From Ochrobactrum vermis (lineage in GTDB: Bacteria; Pseudomonadota; Alphaproteobacteria; Rhizobiales; Rhizobiaceae), in assembly GCF_002975205.1 (NCBI RefSeq), contig NZ_PCOC01000001.1:310001-374000 (forward strand): DNA of 64,000 nucleotides, read 5' to 3'. Under the pieces are notes generated by a model. That model worked only from the letters and a program-made list of their open reading frames with translations, searched no databases and was not told the origin of the DNA. Every line of letters begins with the position of its first letter. Position 1 is the stretch's first letter. Both the position numbers and the translations under genes were made by a program. Below, one piece after another: positions 8,343 to 16,741 of this stretch.

Positions 8343-9176
8343 TCAGCCTTTGACTGCGCCGGCTGTCAGGCCTTGCACGAGATAGCGTTGAATGAGGAAG
8401 AAAAAGACGCAGGCCGGGATAAGAGCCAGAACGCCGGCCGCCATCATCTGCCCGAAGTCGACAGAGAATTTGGACACGAAAGTCAGGAGGCCGACCGGGA
8501 AGGTCGCAGCGTCATTGCCCGATATAAGCATCAGTGCGAAGAGCAATTCACTCCATGCGGCGGTGAAGACAAAGCCGAGCGTTGCCGCAATACCGGGCAG
8601 GGTCAACGGCAGGATGATCTGCCGGAAAGCCATGAACTGTGTCGCGCCGTCGATCTTGGCAGCTTCTTCAAGATCCTTTGGGATGCCGTCGAAGAATGAC
8701 TGCATCAGAAACGTAGCAAAGGGTACGTTGAATGCCGAATAAACGACAATCAGTCCGAGCAGACTATTTGTAAGGCCGAGCGGTGCCATGATCTTGTAGA
8801 TAGGCGCTATAAGCATCACCAACGGAAACATCTGGGTCAAAAGCATCAGTGCGACAATCCAATATTTGCCGCGAAAATTGAACCGTGACAGCGCGTAACC
8901 TGACAGTGATGCGAACAACGTTACTACAATTGCCGTCGACCCGGAAACAATCAGGCTGTTGCGAAAGAAGAGCGGAAACGAACTGTGATTCAGGACGTGT
9001 CCGAAATGCTCGAATGTGGTGCGTGACGGCCAGAGTCTCACACCTTCGCTGTAGAGCAGATCGTTCGGCGTGACCGAGACTTTCAGGACCCAGAATAGTG
9101 GAAACAGGGCAAACAGCACATAGAGCAGAATTGCACCGCGGTGGGCTCCGGTCAGGAGAAATTTGCGAGCGGTCAT
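8343..9176 (-). CDS. Carbohydrate ABC transporter permease, MalG/UgpE type
   Basis: This 277-residue inner-membrane protein has six predicted membrane segments and an EAA loop (EEAAKIDGATQFMAFRQIILP, about residues 178-198). It starts 4 bases after the upstream permease stop, in the order permease, permease, ATPase typical of CUT1 systems. The ligand cannot be read from the permease. Confidence 0.92.
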   Translation of the reverse strand: MTARKFLLTGAHRGAILLYVLFALFPLFWVLKVSVTPNDLLYSEGVRLWPSRTTFEHFGHVLNHSSFPLFFRNSLIVSGSTAIVVTLFASLSGYALSRFNFRGKYWIVALMLLTQMFPLVMLIAPIYKIMAPLGLTNSLLGLIVVYSAFNVPFATFLMQSFFDGIPKDLEEAAKIDGATQFMAFRQIILPLTLPGIAATLGFVFTAAWSELLFALMLISGNDAATFPVGLLTFVSKFSVDFGQMMAAGVLALIPACVFFFLIQRYLVQGLTAGAVKG

Positions 9177-9180
9177 GATC

Positions 9181-10107
9181 TCAATCCTTGCTCAGCAATG
9201 ACTGACGCAGGAGTACGATCAGCATGGAATAGACGAGGAGAAGCAAAAGCAGCACGAGCGCAATTGCCGAGGCGTAACCGAAATCCAGCCGCTTGAAAGC
9301 TTGTGTAAAAATATAGCTCGCCACGATCTGCGTGCGGTCGGCAGGCCCGCCGCCGGTCATTACAACGATCAGGTCTGCACTGTTCGCAATCCAAACCGTG
9401 CGCAACAAAATGGTGATGGCCATGGTCGGGGCGAGATAGGGAAGAGTGATCGAAAGAAAACGCTGCACAGGTCCGGCGCCATCTATGGCCGCCGCCTCGT
9501 AGAGATCACGAGGAATGGCTTGAAGCGCTGCCAGCATGGTGATCGCGAAAAACGGAATACCCCACCAGACACCTGCGGTGATGATACCCCACATAGCCAG
9601 ATTGGGATCGGAGAGAATATTGTTCGGTTCGCTCATCAATCCGAGTGCGTAGAACCAGTGCGGCAACGGACCGATGACAGGATTAAAAAGCCAGGCCCAA
9701 TTCAGGCCGGAGAGAAATGTGGGCACGGCCCACGGCAGGAAGACCAGAGCTTGAGCGATGCCGCGTCCGGCAAAGGGCTTGTCCAGGAGCAACGCCAGAA
9801 TTAGCCCAAAGACGAATTGCAGCAGAACGGAACCGCCGGTCCACCACAGGGTATTTTTAAGCGCGTCATAAAAAGAGCCGTCCTCGGCGAGAGTGCGAAA
9901 ATGTTCCAGTCCGATGAAACCGCCGGAGAATGGATTGAGGAGTTGTATGTCGCGGAACGCATAGGAAATACCAAGAACTAGCGGCACGAGCATGATCGCA
10001 CCAATCAGGATCAATGCTGGTGCGCTATAAAGGTAAGGTTCCGATGCATGGGCAAGCCGCTGCAGGAAACTACGTCTGTCTTGTAGGGGGATAGTGGTGG
10101 TCATCAC
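9181..10107 (-). CDS. Carbohydrate ABC transporter permease, MalF/UgpA type
   Basis: This 308-residue inner-membrane protein has a long first membrane segment and an EAA loop (YEAAAIDGAGPVQRFLSITL). It pairs with the following MalG-type permease. The gene is separated from the binding-protein gene by 92 bases containing a hairpin at 10165-10191, the usual place for differential expression between binding protein and membrane components. Confidence 0.92.
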   Translation of the reverse strand: MMTTTIPLQDRRSFLQRLAHASEPYLYSAPALILIGAIMLVPLVLGISYAFRDIQLLNPFSGGFIGLEHFRTLAEDGSFYDALKNTLWWTGGSVLLQFVFGLILALLLDKPFAGRGIAQALVFLPWAVPTFLSGLNWAWLFNPVIGPLPHWFYALGLMSEPNNILSDPNLAMWGIITAGVWWGIPFFAITMLAALQAIPRDLYEAAAIDGAGPVQRFLSITLPYLAPTMAITILLRTVWIANSADLIVVMTGGGPADRTQIVASYIFTQAFKRLDFGYASAIALVLLLLLLVYSMLIVLLRQSLLSKD

Positions 10108-10164
10108 TCGCTTTCCCGTTGGAGCGTGGATGGGTGCGACATGAAAGGTCGCGCCAATTCAGGA

Positions 10165-10191
10165 GACAGGCGCAGATGACCCGCGCCTGTC
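10165..10191 (-). terminator. Intercistronic hairpin between binding-protein and permease genes
   Basis: A perfect 9-base stem (GACAGGCGC / GCGCCTGTC) with a 9-base loop starts about 9 bases beyond the binding-protein stop codon in the minus-strand transcript. No T-run follows, so it is more likely an mRNA-stabilising or processing structure than a full terminator, comparable to the malE-malF arrangement. Confidence 0.6.
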
Positions 10192-10199
10192 TTCGCGGT

Positions 10200-11462
10200 T
10201 TACTTTTTGCCGGTCAGGAATTTTTGCTGTGCCTTGGTCAGATACTCTGCCCACTGGTCGGCCAGTTCGTCGGGGGTGATTTCACCCAGCAATGCCTGCT
10301 GCGAGGTCTTGATGACGAGCGAATCCTTGAAGAAGGCAAATTCTTCCAGATAGGTCGGCATAACAGTCGGCGTCACGTCCTTGTCGGCAAGCTCGTCGAA
10401 CCAACCCTTGAACTGAGCTGTTTTGTAGAACGGATCGTCCTGGGCGGATTTCAGAACCGGCAATGCTCCGGTTCGCTTATTCCACGTGACATTGCCCTCC
10501 GGACCTTCCAGCGTCGCAATCAGTTTCCAGGCAAGATCCTTGTTCTGGCTGCCACTCATGATTGACCAGCCAGCAAAGCCGATAGTCGGGAAGGCTTTGC
10601 CATCAGGCCCCTTTGGCATAATGGTAACACCAAAATCCTCCGGCTTCATACGCTCGGCAATGGCTATAAGTGCGTCCGGGTCCTGATTGAGGAAAGCACA
10701 GGTGCCGCTATAGAAACCGGCCACGGTTTCATTGAAGCCCCAGTTGACGCTGTCCTTCGGAGCAAGGCCATTTTTGTAAAGGTCGACGACCCAGGCAAGG
10801 CCCTTCTTCCAGCCGTCGCTGTTCATGGTCGAGGTGCCGTCCTCATTGAAGAACGTATTGTTGCCTGCCATCGATGCGCCAAAGATGACCCAGCTGTTCA
10901 GCCCGCCGGGTCCGCCGCGCAGACAATAGCCAGACTTGCCCGGAAGCGCTGAAATTTTCTTCGAGGCTTCGAGGAATTCGCCCATGGTTTTCGGCGGTTC
11001 GGAAACACCGGCTTCGGCGAGCAGCTTTTTGTTGTAGAACATGGCATTCAGGTAGAAGCCATAAGGCAGCATGTAGGCCGTATCTTTGACGCTACGGCCA
11101 AGTTCCAGCGCGCGGTCGGTCAGGTCCGGCGTGGCCTGCCATTCCTTAAGATATGGCTCGAGACTCTCCAGCATTCCGTTGTTGGCATAGAGCGAAACCC
11201 AGGTGTCAGGCATTTCCATCACGTCGGGAATTTCGCCCGACGACACCATGGTCGCAAATTTCTGGAAGGATTCACCCCAGGGTAGCGAGATGATTTCCAC
11301 CTTCGTGCCGGGGTTTGCTGCTTCGAATTTAGCAACGATAGACCTCAACGTTTCGGTGCGTTCCGGACTGGTGATGACTTCCACCAGCTTCAAGGTCGTA
11401 TCGGCCATGGCCGTGCCGCTCATCAGCATGGCGGCAAATGCGGTTGCGATCAGTTTCTTCAT
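10200..11462 (-). CDS. Sugar ABC transporter substrate-binding protein (UgpB/MalE family)
   Basis: This 420-residue periplasmic protein has a signal peptide (MKKLIATAFAAMLMSGTAMA, cleavage before DTTLK). The fold features of family-1 solute-binding proteins follow: VAKFEAANPGTKVEII, IPDVMEMPDTWV, YGFYLNAMFYNKKLLAEAG. It belongs to the minus-strand operon with two permeases and an ATPase. The ligand is unknown, and the operon's trans-sulfuration-type enzyme hints at a substrate other than a simple sugar. Confidence 0.92.
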   Translation of the reverse strand: MKKLIATAFAAMLMSGTAMADTTLKLVEVITSPERTETLRSIVAKFEAANPGTKVEIISLPWGESFQKFATMVSSGEIPDVMEMPDTWVSLYANNGMLESLEPYLKEWQATPDLTDRALELGRSVKDTAYMLPYGFYLNAMFYNKKLLAEAGVSEPPKTMGEFLEASKKISALPGKSGYCLRGGPGGLNSWVIFGASMAGNNTFFNEDGTSTMNSDGWKKGLAWVVDLYKNGLAPKDSVNWGFNETVAGFYSGTCAFLNQDPDALIAIAERMKPEDFGVTIMPKGPDGKAFPTIGFAGWSIMSGSQNKDLAWKLIATLEGPEGNVTWNKRTGALPVLKSAQDDPFYKTAQFKGWFDELADKDVTPTVMPTYLEEFAFFKDSLVIKTSQQALLGEITPDELADQWAEYLTKAQQKFLTGKK

Positions 11463-11498
11463 GTGTCGTTCCCCTTTTTTATCCTCACGACTGTTTGT

Positions 11499-12668
11499 TT
11501 ATGCAGTGGATGCGGCGATTGCCTCCTCAAGGTCCCGCCACAAGGCCTCTGTACCTTCCAGGCCGACATGTAGACGGACGGAGCGCGGATCGATGCCAAA
11601 GGTATGGGCGGAATTTGGCTGGGCGCGTTGCTGCAACACGACCTCGCCAGGGACGATCAGGCTTTCATGCCCGCCCCAGCTCACACCGAGTTTGAACAGC
11701 TTCAAATGATTGCAAAGTGTCCGAACGTTCACGCTATCATTGAAAATAACCGAAAAAAGCCCCGAGGTGCCCGCCAATCCAGCGGGAAGACGGTTGGCCA
11801 GCGCCGGGTGGCACACCGTTTCTACAATATCGAGTGCCTGCAGGCGTTTGGCGATTTCCAGCGCGGATGCCTCATGTGCTTTCATCCGAGTGGGTAACGT
11901 GCGCATGCCACGGACCAGCAGCCAGGCATCAAAAGGCGAAAGCTTGCCGCCAAGATAGGGATAGGTCTCCGCCCGGATCATGTCGACGAGGACTTTCGAT
12001 CCGGTCACAACGCCAGCCACGACGTCACTGTGGCCGCCGAGATATTTCGACGCCGAATGTACAACGAGATCAACGCCAAGCGACAGCGGACGCTGGAAGA
12101 TCGGGCTGGCCCAACTGTTATCAATAATGGTGAGGACGCCATTGCGCTTGGCGATTGCGGCCAGTGCGCCGACATCATGGGTTTCCATTACCCAGCTTGT
12201 CGGGCTTTCCATGTAGAAGATTTTCGCGCCGGGCAGCGCCTTCCCGACTGCTTCCTCGTCTCGGCCATCGACATACTCGACTTCGACACGCATCCGCTTC
12301 AGGATCGTGCCGAACAGGCGGAATGCATCGGGATACACATGGCGCACGGCGACAATGCGATCCCCCGGCTGAACAAAAGCCAGAACGCTGGCGGAGATCG
12401 CCGCCATGCCGCTCGCGAAGCCCAGTGCGTCTTCACCGCCTTCAAGTTTCGCCAGCATTTCTTCAAATGCGCGCACGGTCGGGTTGAGGCCACGCGTATA
12501 GATCGGCCGCACCTTCTCGCCCCGATAGGAGGCGACCATGTCGTCATAGCTCGGAAAGGTGAAAAGCGATGTCTGCACGATAGGCGGTACGACGGCGTCG
12601 AAAGCGTTGCCTTCATCATGCGCAACTGTCAGTGCGGCGAAATCGAGCGGGGCCATCCCGTCAGTCAT
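11499..12668 (-). CDS. PLP-dependent trans-sulfuration-family enzyme (cystathionine gamma/beta-lyase-like)
   Basis: This 389-residue Cys/Met-metabolism PLP enzyme has the conserved YTRGLNPT segment, the phosphate-binding GFASGMAAI, the aspartate of IIDNSWASP and the Schiff-base lysine in SASKYLGGHSD (about residue 208). The family performs beta/gamma elimination or replacement on sulfur amino acids or related substrates. Its start overlaps the GntR regulator's stop by 4 bases and it is followed by sugar-type ABC genes, so it probably acts on the imported compound. A metZ paralogue at 62268-63461 is the likely housekeeping enzyme, leaving this one free for a catabolic role. Confidence 0.88.
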   Translation of the reverse strand: MTDGMAPLDFAALTVAHDEGNAFDAVVPPIVQTSLFTFPSYDDMVASYRGEKVRPIYTRGLNPTVRAFEEMLAKLEGGEDALGFASGMAAISASVLAFVQPGDRIVAVRHVYPDAFRLFGTILKRMRVEVEYVDGRDEEAVGKALPGAKIFYMESPTSWVMETHDVGALAAIAKRNGVLTIIDNSWASPIFQRPLSLGVDLVVHSASKYLGGHSDVVAGVVTGSKVLVDMIRAETYPYLGGKLSPFDAWLLVRGMRTLPTRMKAHEASALEIAKRLQALDIVETVCHPALANRLPAGLAGTSGLFSVIFNDSVNVRTLCNHLKLFKLGVSWGGHESLIVPGEVVLQQRAQPNSAHTFGIDPRSVRLHVGLEGTEALWRDLEEAIAASTA

Positions 12669-13438
12669 TTGGACATTTCCTTGATATCTTCCTCGACGAT
12701 GTCGAGTATTTTCAGAGTTTCCTGCCTTGCGGTCTCAGGATCCTGAGCCACGATGGCGTTGAAGAGTGTGCGGTGGAATGGAAAGGTCCGTCGTGCAAAA
12801 TCAGGCCGATCAAATGGCTCCGACCAGAAGCTGACAAAGGCATCGCGCATCTGTTCCAGTAATTGCCGAAATAACGGATTGTGAGTGGCGTCATAGATGG
12901 CAAGATGAAATGCGAGGTCTTCCGGACCGGATGTGCCCTTGGCGAGGTGCACACGCTCCATTTCGTTAAGTTTTTCCTCAATGATCACAAGATCTTGGGC
13001 AGTTCGTTTACGGGCCGCCACCAAACTGGCTTCGGCTTCTATGCCGCGCCGTATCTCCAACGTCTGCAGCAACGCATCACGCAATTGGGTGGGGTTGAAG
13101 GAAAGCGGCATATGAATGGTGGCCGCAGTGATTGGCTTGAGAAGATAGGTGCCGCTGCCTTTGCGGGTCTCAATGACGCCAAGGGCCTGAAAATGTCGGA
13201 TTGCCTCCCGAATAGTGGAACGCCCGACGGCAAGTGCGGTCATGAGTTCCCGTTCAGCCGGCAGGCGAGCACCTGCTTGAAGCTGCGCAGTCTGGATATA
13301 GGTGGCAAGTGCTTCCGTGACCTGCCGCGCCCGGTCCATGGGCGGCAGAGGCGCTATGGAAAGCTTCCCATCTCCCATTGCAAAATCCTGTCCTGTTGCC
13401 TGCTTTAGTGACGACAGCTTGACCAGACCTGTTCCCAA
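12665..13438 (-). CDS. GntR-family regulator, FadR/FCD subfamily
   Basis: This 257-residue protein has an N-terminal winged helix (about residues 35-105, ERELMTALAVGRSTIREAIR, ETRKGSGTYL) and a C-terminal FCD ligand domain with metal-site histidines (DLAFHLAIYD, FPFHRTLFNAI). A third family histidine near the C-terminus is not obvious. It is the first gene of the minus-strand sugar/PLP operon and likely its local repressor. The start at 13438 gives a polar leader, and an in-frame ATG at 13378 is a shorter alternative. TGGTCTGACA at 13451-13460 is a weak candidate operator half-site. Confidence 0.87.
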   Translation of the reverse strand: MGTGLVKLSSLKQATGQDFAMGDGKLSIAPLPPMDRARQVTEALATYIQTAQLQAGARLPAERELMTALAVGRSTIREAIRHFQALGVIETRKGSGTYLLKPITAATIHMPLSFNPTQLRDALLQTLEIRRGIEAEASLVAARKRTAQDLVIIEEKLNEMERVHLAKGTSGPEDLAFHLAIYDATHNPLFRQLLEQMRDAFVSFWSEPFDRPDFARRTFPFHRTLFNAIVAQDPETARQETLKILDIVEEDIKEMSK

Positions 13439-13635
13439 TTATGATTAAATTGGTCTGACATCATAGTACTATGGTTGAAAAACTATCTGTGTCAAGCGGC
13501 CAGTTTGCCGAGTTCATTTGCATGTGAATGGGCCATTCGCATGCGCAGTTTTTCTTATTGCGGACAGAAGAGGTTGCCCCTATCAATCCGGTGAGGAGGC
13601 AACGTATTGTTTGCGTTGCAAGGGAGTGAAATCGC

Positions 13636-14664
13636 ATGCAGTTAAAAGCAGCAGAAAAGCAGACGCTTGGCCGTACCGGTCTGACCGTGACTGCGCTCGG
13701 TTTAGGAACAGCGCCTTTGGGTGGGCTTTATGCTCCTGTGTCTCGTGCCGATGCGAATGCCTTGCTGGAAGCCGGTTGGGACAGCGGTATCCGTTATTTC
13801 GACAGCGCCCCGATGTATGGTTATGGTCGCTGCGAGCATCTTCTCGGTGATATGCTGCGCGAAAAGAGTGAGCGTGCAGTCGTTTCCACCAAGGTCGGGC
13901 GCCTGATGACCAACGCGCGCGCTGGTCGCACGCTGCCGCCATCGCCGCCAAAGAATCCGCTCGATTCGGGCTGGCACAACGGCCTCAATTTCCGTGAGGT
14001 TTTTGATTACAGCTATGACGGTGTCATGCGCAGCTTCGATGACAGCCAGCAGCGTCTCGGCTTTCCGGAAATCGATCTTCTGTATGTTCATGACATTGGC
14101 CGCGTAACCCATGCTGACAGGCACGAGTTTCACTGGAACGCGCTGACCAAGGGTGGCGGCTTTCGCGCACTGACAGAATTGCGCGAGGCAGGCAATATCA
14201 AGGGCTTCGGTCTTGGCGTGAATGAGTGGCAGATCATTCGCGATGCGCTGGAAGAGGCTGATCTTGATTGTTCGCTTCTTGCTGGACGCTATTCGCTGCT
14301 CGATCAGGTGTCGGAAAAGGAATTTCTGCCGGTCGCACAAAAGCGTGGCATGGCGCTGGTGATCGCCGGTGTGTTCAACTCCGGCATTTTGGCAGCACCG
14401 CGCGGCGGCGAACAGAAGTTCGATTATGCCGACGCGCCTGCTGAAATCATCGAGCGCACCAATCGCCTGCATGATATTTGCGATCAGTTCAATGTGCCGC
14501 TTGCCGCTGCCGCCATGCAGTTTCCGATGAGGCATGAGGCCGTCAGCTCCATTTTGATTGGTGTCCGTTCACCAGAACAGATCAGGCAAAATGTCGTCTG
14601 GTTCGAGCAATCGATCCCGGATGAATTCTGGACGGCTCTTCGCTCCGAAGGTCTCACTTCGTAA
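13636..14664 (+). CDS. Aldo/keto reductase (D-threo-aldose / L-fucose dehydrogenase-like)
   Basis: This 342-residue NAD(P)-dependent oxidoreductase has the AKR (beta/alpha)8 pattern: LGLGTAPLGGLY, catalytic aspartate and tyrosine in YFDSAPMYGYG (about residues 54-64), the lysine in STKVGRL, and YVHDIGR in place of the catalytic histidine block. The resemblance is to the aldose 1-dehydrogenase/pyridoxal dehydrogenase branch. It has a strong AAGGGAGTG ribosome-binding site. It is the first gene of the plus-strand sugar locus, 2 bases ahead of the kinase, so oxidation or reduction of the imported sugar is its probable role. Confidence 0.88.
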   Translation: MQLKAAEKQTLGRTGLTVTALGLGTAPLGGLYAPVSRADANALLEAGWDSGIRYFDSAPMYGYGRCEHLLGDMLREKSERAVVSTKVGRLMTNARAGRTLPPSPPKNPLDSGWHNGLNFREVFDYSYDGVMRSFDDSQQRLGFPEIDLLYVHDIGRVTHADRHEFHWNALTKGGGFRALTELREAGNIKGFGLGVNEWQIIRDALEEADLDCSLLAGRYSLLDQVSEKEFLPVAQKRGMALVIAGVFNSGILAAPRGGEQKFDYADAPAEIIERTNRLHDICDQFNVPLAAAAMQFPMRHEAVSSILIGVRSPEQIRQNVVWFEQSIPDEFWTALRSEGLTS

Positions 14665-14666
14665 TC

Positions 14667-15584
14667 ATGACTTCCAAAATTCTCTGCGTTGGTGCCCTTA
14701 CCATGGACACCATTCTCCGCCTCGATGTGCTTCCTTACGCGGCAGGTAAATATCTGCCGCGCGAAGCCGTCGAAATTGCAGCGGGCATGGCTTCAAGTGC
14801 CGCTGCCGCGATTGCCCGGCTTGGCGGCGACGTGGCGCTTTGGGCTTCTGCGGGGACTGATCCGGTGGGCGATCGCGCCATAGCGGAGCTTGAAGCCGAA
14901 GGCATCGATTGCGCTTATATCCGGCGGCTGGAAGGCGCGCGCACCGCATTTTCTTCGATCCTCGTTGATGCGAGCGGTGAACGCATTATCGTGCCTTTTT
15001 ATGATCGTAGGCTTGCAAGTCCGTCTGATCCGGTGCCGCCGATTGCGGCGGGAACCTATGCGGCTGTCATGACCGACGTGCGTTGGCCGTGGGCCGCCGA
15101 AATGGCACTTCGTGCGGCACGCGATGCCAGTATTCCGGCCATATTGGATGCTGATACGGCACCTGTTGAATTGCTGGAAAAGCTGTTGCCGCTTGCAACG
15201 CATATCGTTGCGTCGGAACCTGCAGCAATCAGTGTGACAGGGACGACGGATTTGGTCGAATGTGTCCGCATTTTAGCTGACCGCTATGATGTTTTCACAT
15301 CTGTCACGGCTGGCGCAGATGGCTGTTGTTGGGCGGCGGGTGCTGGCAAACCGGTTTCCCATTTGGCTGGCTTCAAGGTTGATGCAGTGGATACGCTGGC
15401 CGCGGGCGACGTCTTTCACGGCGCATTCGCACATGGTCTGGTTGAAGGCAAACCGATGATTGATATCATCCGTTTTGCAAATGCCGCAGCCGCAATCAAA
15501 TGCGCGCGTTTTGGTGGGCGAGGTGGTTCGCCAAGCCAAAAGGAAGTTATTTCCTTCATCGAAACCGGCTTGGTTCCTGCCTAG
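14667..15584 (+). CDS. PfkB-family carbohydrate kinase, YihV-like
   Basis: This 305-residue ribokinase-fold protein resembles E. coli YihV (6-deoxy-6-sulfofructose kinase) from memory. Shared features are GKYL..E near residue 27, ASGERIIV, TDVRWPW, the serine-glutamate-proline of VASEPAAI, FKVDAVDT and AGDVFHGAFAHG, and IKCARFGGRGG. The catalytic motif usually written DTxGAGD reads DTLAAGD, with alanine replacing the first glycine of the anion hole. It lies between an aldo/keto reductase and a DapA-type lyase and probably phosphorylates a sugar intermediate. The substrate is unknown, and a sulfosugar is not established. Confidence 0.88.
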   Translation: MTSKILCVGALTMDTILRLDVLPYAAGKYLPREAVEIAAGMASSAAAAIARLGGDVALWASAGTDPVGDRAIAELEAEGIDCAYIRRLEGARTAFSSILVDASGERIIVPFYDRRLASPSDPVPPIAAGTYAAVMTDVRWPWAAEMALRAARDASIPAILDADTAPVELLEKLLPLATHIVASEPAAISVTGTTDLVECVRILADRYDVFTSVTAGADGCCWAAGAGKPVSHLAGFKVDAVDTLAAGDVFHGAFAHGLVEGKPMIDIIRFANAAAAIKCARFGGRGGSPSQKEVISFIETGLVPA

Positions 15585-15621
15585 AGCGCGTTTCGATCTG
15601 ATTGGATCAGATCGGCGCTCT
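15583..15621. repeat. AGAGCG...CGCTCT palindromic element (copy 1), possible terminator of the kinase operon
   Basis: Outer arms AGAGCGC (15583-15589) and GCGCTCT (15615-15621) enclose an inner hairpin CGATCTGAT / ATCAGATCG. The element starts on the kinase stop codon. A relative with the same outer arms but a different inner stem lies at 63868-63907. Similar elements are frequent in Brucella-Ochrobactrum (recalled). It could terminate transcription of the kinase mRNA. Confidence 0.7.
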
Positions 15622-15746
15622 AACTTCTTCTATTTCAAACATAATCTTATCGACCCTCATTTCACTCCGGTCGGATTATGCTCCAAAAGCCAGTCAAAAA
15701 CCGTCCCAAGATAGTGCGATTACGCGCTGAACTCGAATTGACTATT

Positions 15747-15762
15747 TACTAACATGTTAGTA
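15747..15762. promoter_or_regulatory. Perfect 16-base palindrome, probable operator upstream of the DapA-like gene
   Basis: TACTAACATGTTAGTA is a perfect inverted repeat 39-54 bases ahead of the preferred TTG start at 15801. Its core TAACATGTTA is of the size bound by GntR-family dimers, and a FadR-type GntR gene lies in the same operon (16742). Autoregulation is likely but inferred. Confidence 0.6.
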
Positions 15763-15800
15763 TGTGCAAACTTAAAGTTCAAACTTGGGAGGAGCCAGTT

Positions 15801-16703
15801 TTGGCACATAATCATTCCGGGCAGGAGCGCTTCGGGCTCTCTGCTGCACTTACCACACCATTCGACGCAGACGGCAAAATCGATGTCAGCCGTGCTCTGA
15901 AGCACGCGCGCGCGCGCCTCGATAATGGCTGCTCAAGCGTAACCTTGTTTGGCACCACCGGCGAAGGTTCTTCGATTGCCGATGCCGAGCGCGCCGCTCT
16001 TCTCGATGCATTTATCGCAGGTAGCTTTCCGGCTTCGAACATTGTTGTCGGCGTCATGGAAAATTCGGTTGCCGATGCGGTCCTGCAGGCAGGTGATGCA
16101 CTGCGTCGCGGCTGTAAGGCCATTCTTCTCGCACCGCCTTCCTATTTCAAGAACCTTTCCGATGAAGGCCTGTTCAACTGGTTCTCGTCAGTCTTCGAAG
16201 GTTTGGCTGGTGATGCCCGTAGCATCATTCTCTATAATATTCCGTCGGTTACTGCCGTGGAGCTTTCGGTCGATCTCATCAGCCGTCTTCGCGCAGCTTT
16301 TGGTGACATCATCACCGGCGTTAAGGATTCGTCCGGCACCTGGGCCTATACGGAAAAGCTGCTTGCAGCCCACAAGGACATTGCGATTCTGATCGGCGAT
16401 GAACGTGATCTTGCAGCTGGTGTACGTCTTGGCGGACAGGGTGCAATTTCTGGCATGGCCAATCTATTTCCGGATCGCCTTTTGCGAATGGTCAATGGCG
16501 GTCAGGATGATGCCGAGCTTGTTGGTGCCGTGCAGCAGTTGCTGAACTATCCGGTAACGCCTGCGGTCAAGGCTATGGTCGCGCGTCATACAGGCGATAT
16601 GGAGTGGCGTCGGGTGCGTGCGCCGCTCGTTTCACTCAACGATGCGGATTTCAATGCAATTGGTAGTGTATTCGACCGTTTGCATATGGCAAAAGCTGCC
16701 TGA
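15801..16703 (+). CDS. Dihydrodipicolinate synthase / N-acetylneuraminate lyase family protein
   Basis: This is a class I Schiff-base lyase of about 300 residues. Family motifs are present: FGTTGEGSS (substrate binding), ILYNIPSVT (catalytic tyrosine) and ITGVKDSSG (Schiff-base lysine). I prefer the TTG at 15801 because GGGAGGAG lies 7 bases ahead. An in-frame ATG at 15762 lacks a ribosome-binding site and overlaps the palindrome. In this sugar locus it is more likely a 2-keto-3-deoxy-sugar aldolase or related lyase than the lysine-biosynthetic DapA. Its operon continues into a GntR regulator and a CUT1 transporter. Confidence 0.9.
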   Translation: MAHNHSGQERFGLSAALTTPFDADGKIDVSRALKHARARLDNGCSSVTLFGTTGEGSSIADAERAALLDAFIAGSFPASNIVVGVMENSVADAVLQAGDALRRGCKAILLAPPSYFKNLSDEGLFNWFSSVFEGLAGDARSIILYNIPSVTAVELSVDLISRLRAAFGDIITGVKDSSGTWAYTEKLLAAHKDIAILIGDERDLAAGVRLGGQGAISGMANLFPDRLLRMVNGGQDDAELVGAVQQLLNYPVTPAVKAMVARHTGDMEWRRVRAPLVSLNDADFNAIGSVFDRLHMAKAA

Positions 16704-16741
16704 TCACGACATAAGCGAATGGGATAGAGAGGGGACAGGTT

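Noticed and set aside
13636..16703. Sulfoquinovose (sulfoglycolysis) pathway suggested by the YihV-like kinase
   Set aside because: No sulfoquinovosidase, SQ isomerase, YihT-type aldolase or sulfonate exporter is present, the lyase is of the DapA family, and the ERII-NY segment I recall for YihV is replaced by ERIIVPF. The similarity is kept only as subfamily resemblance.
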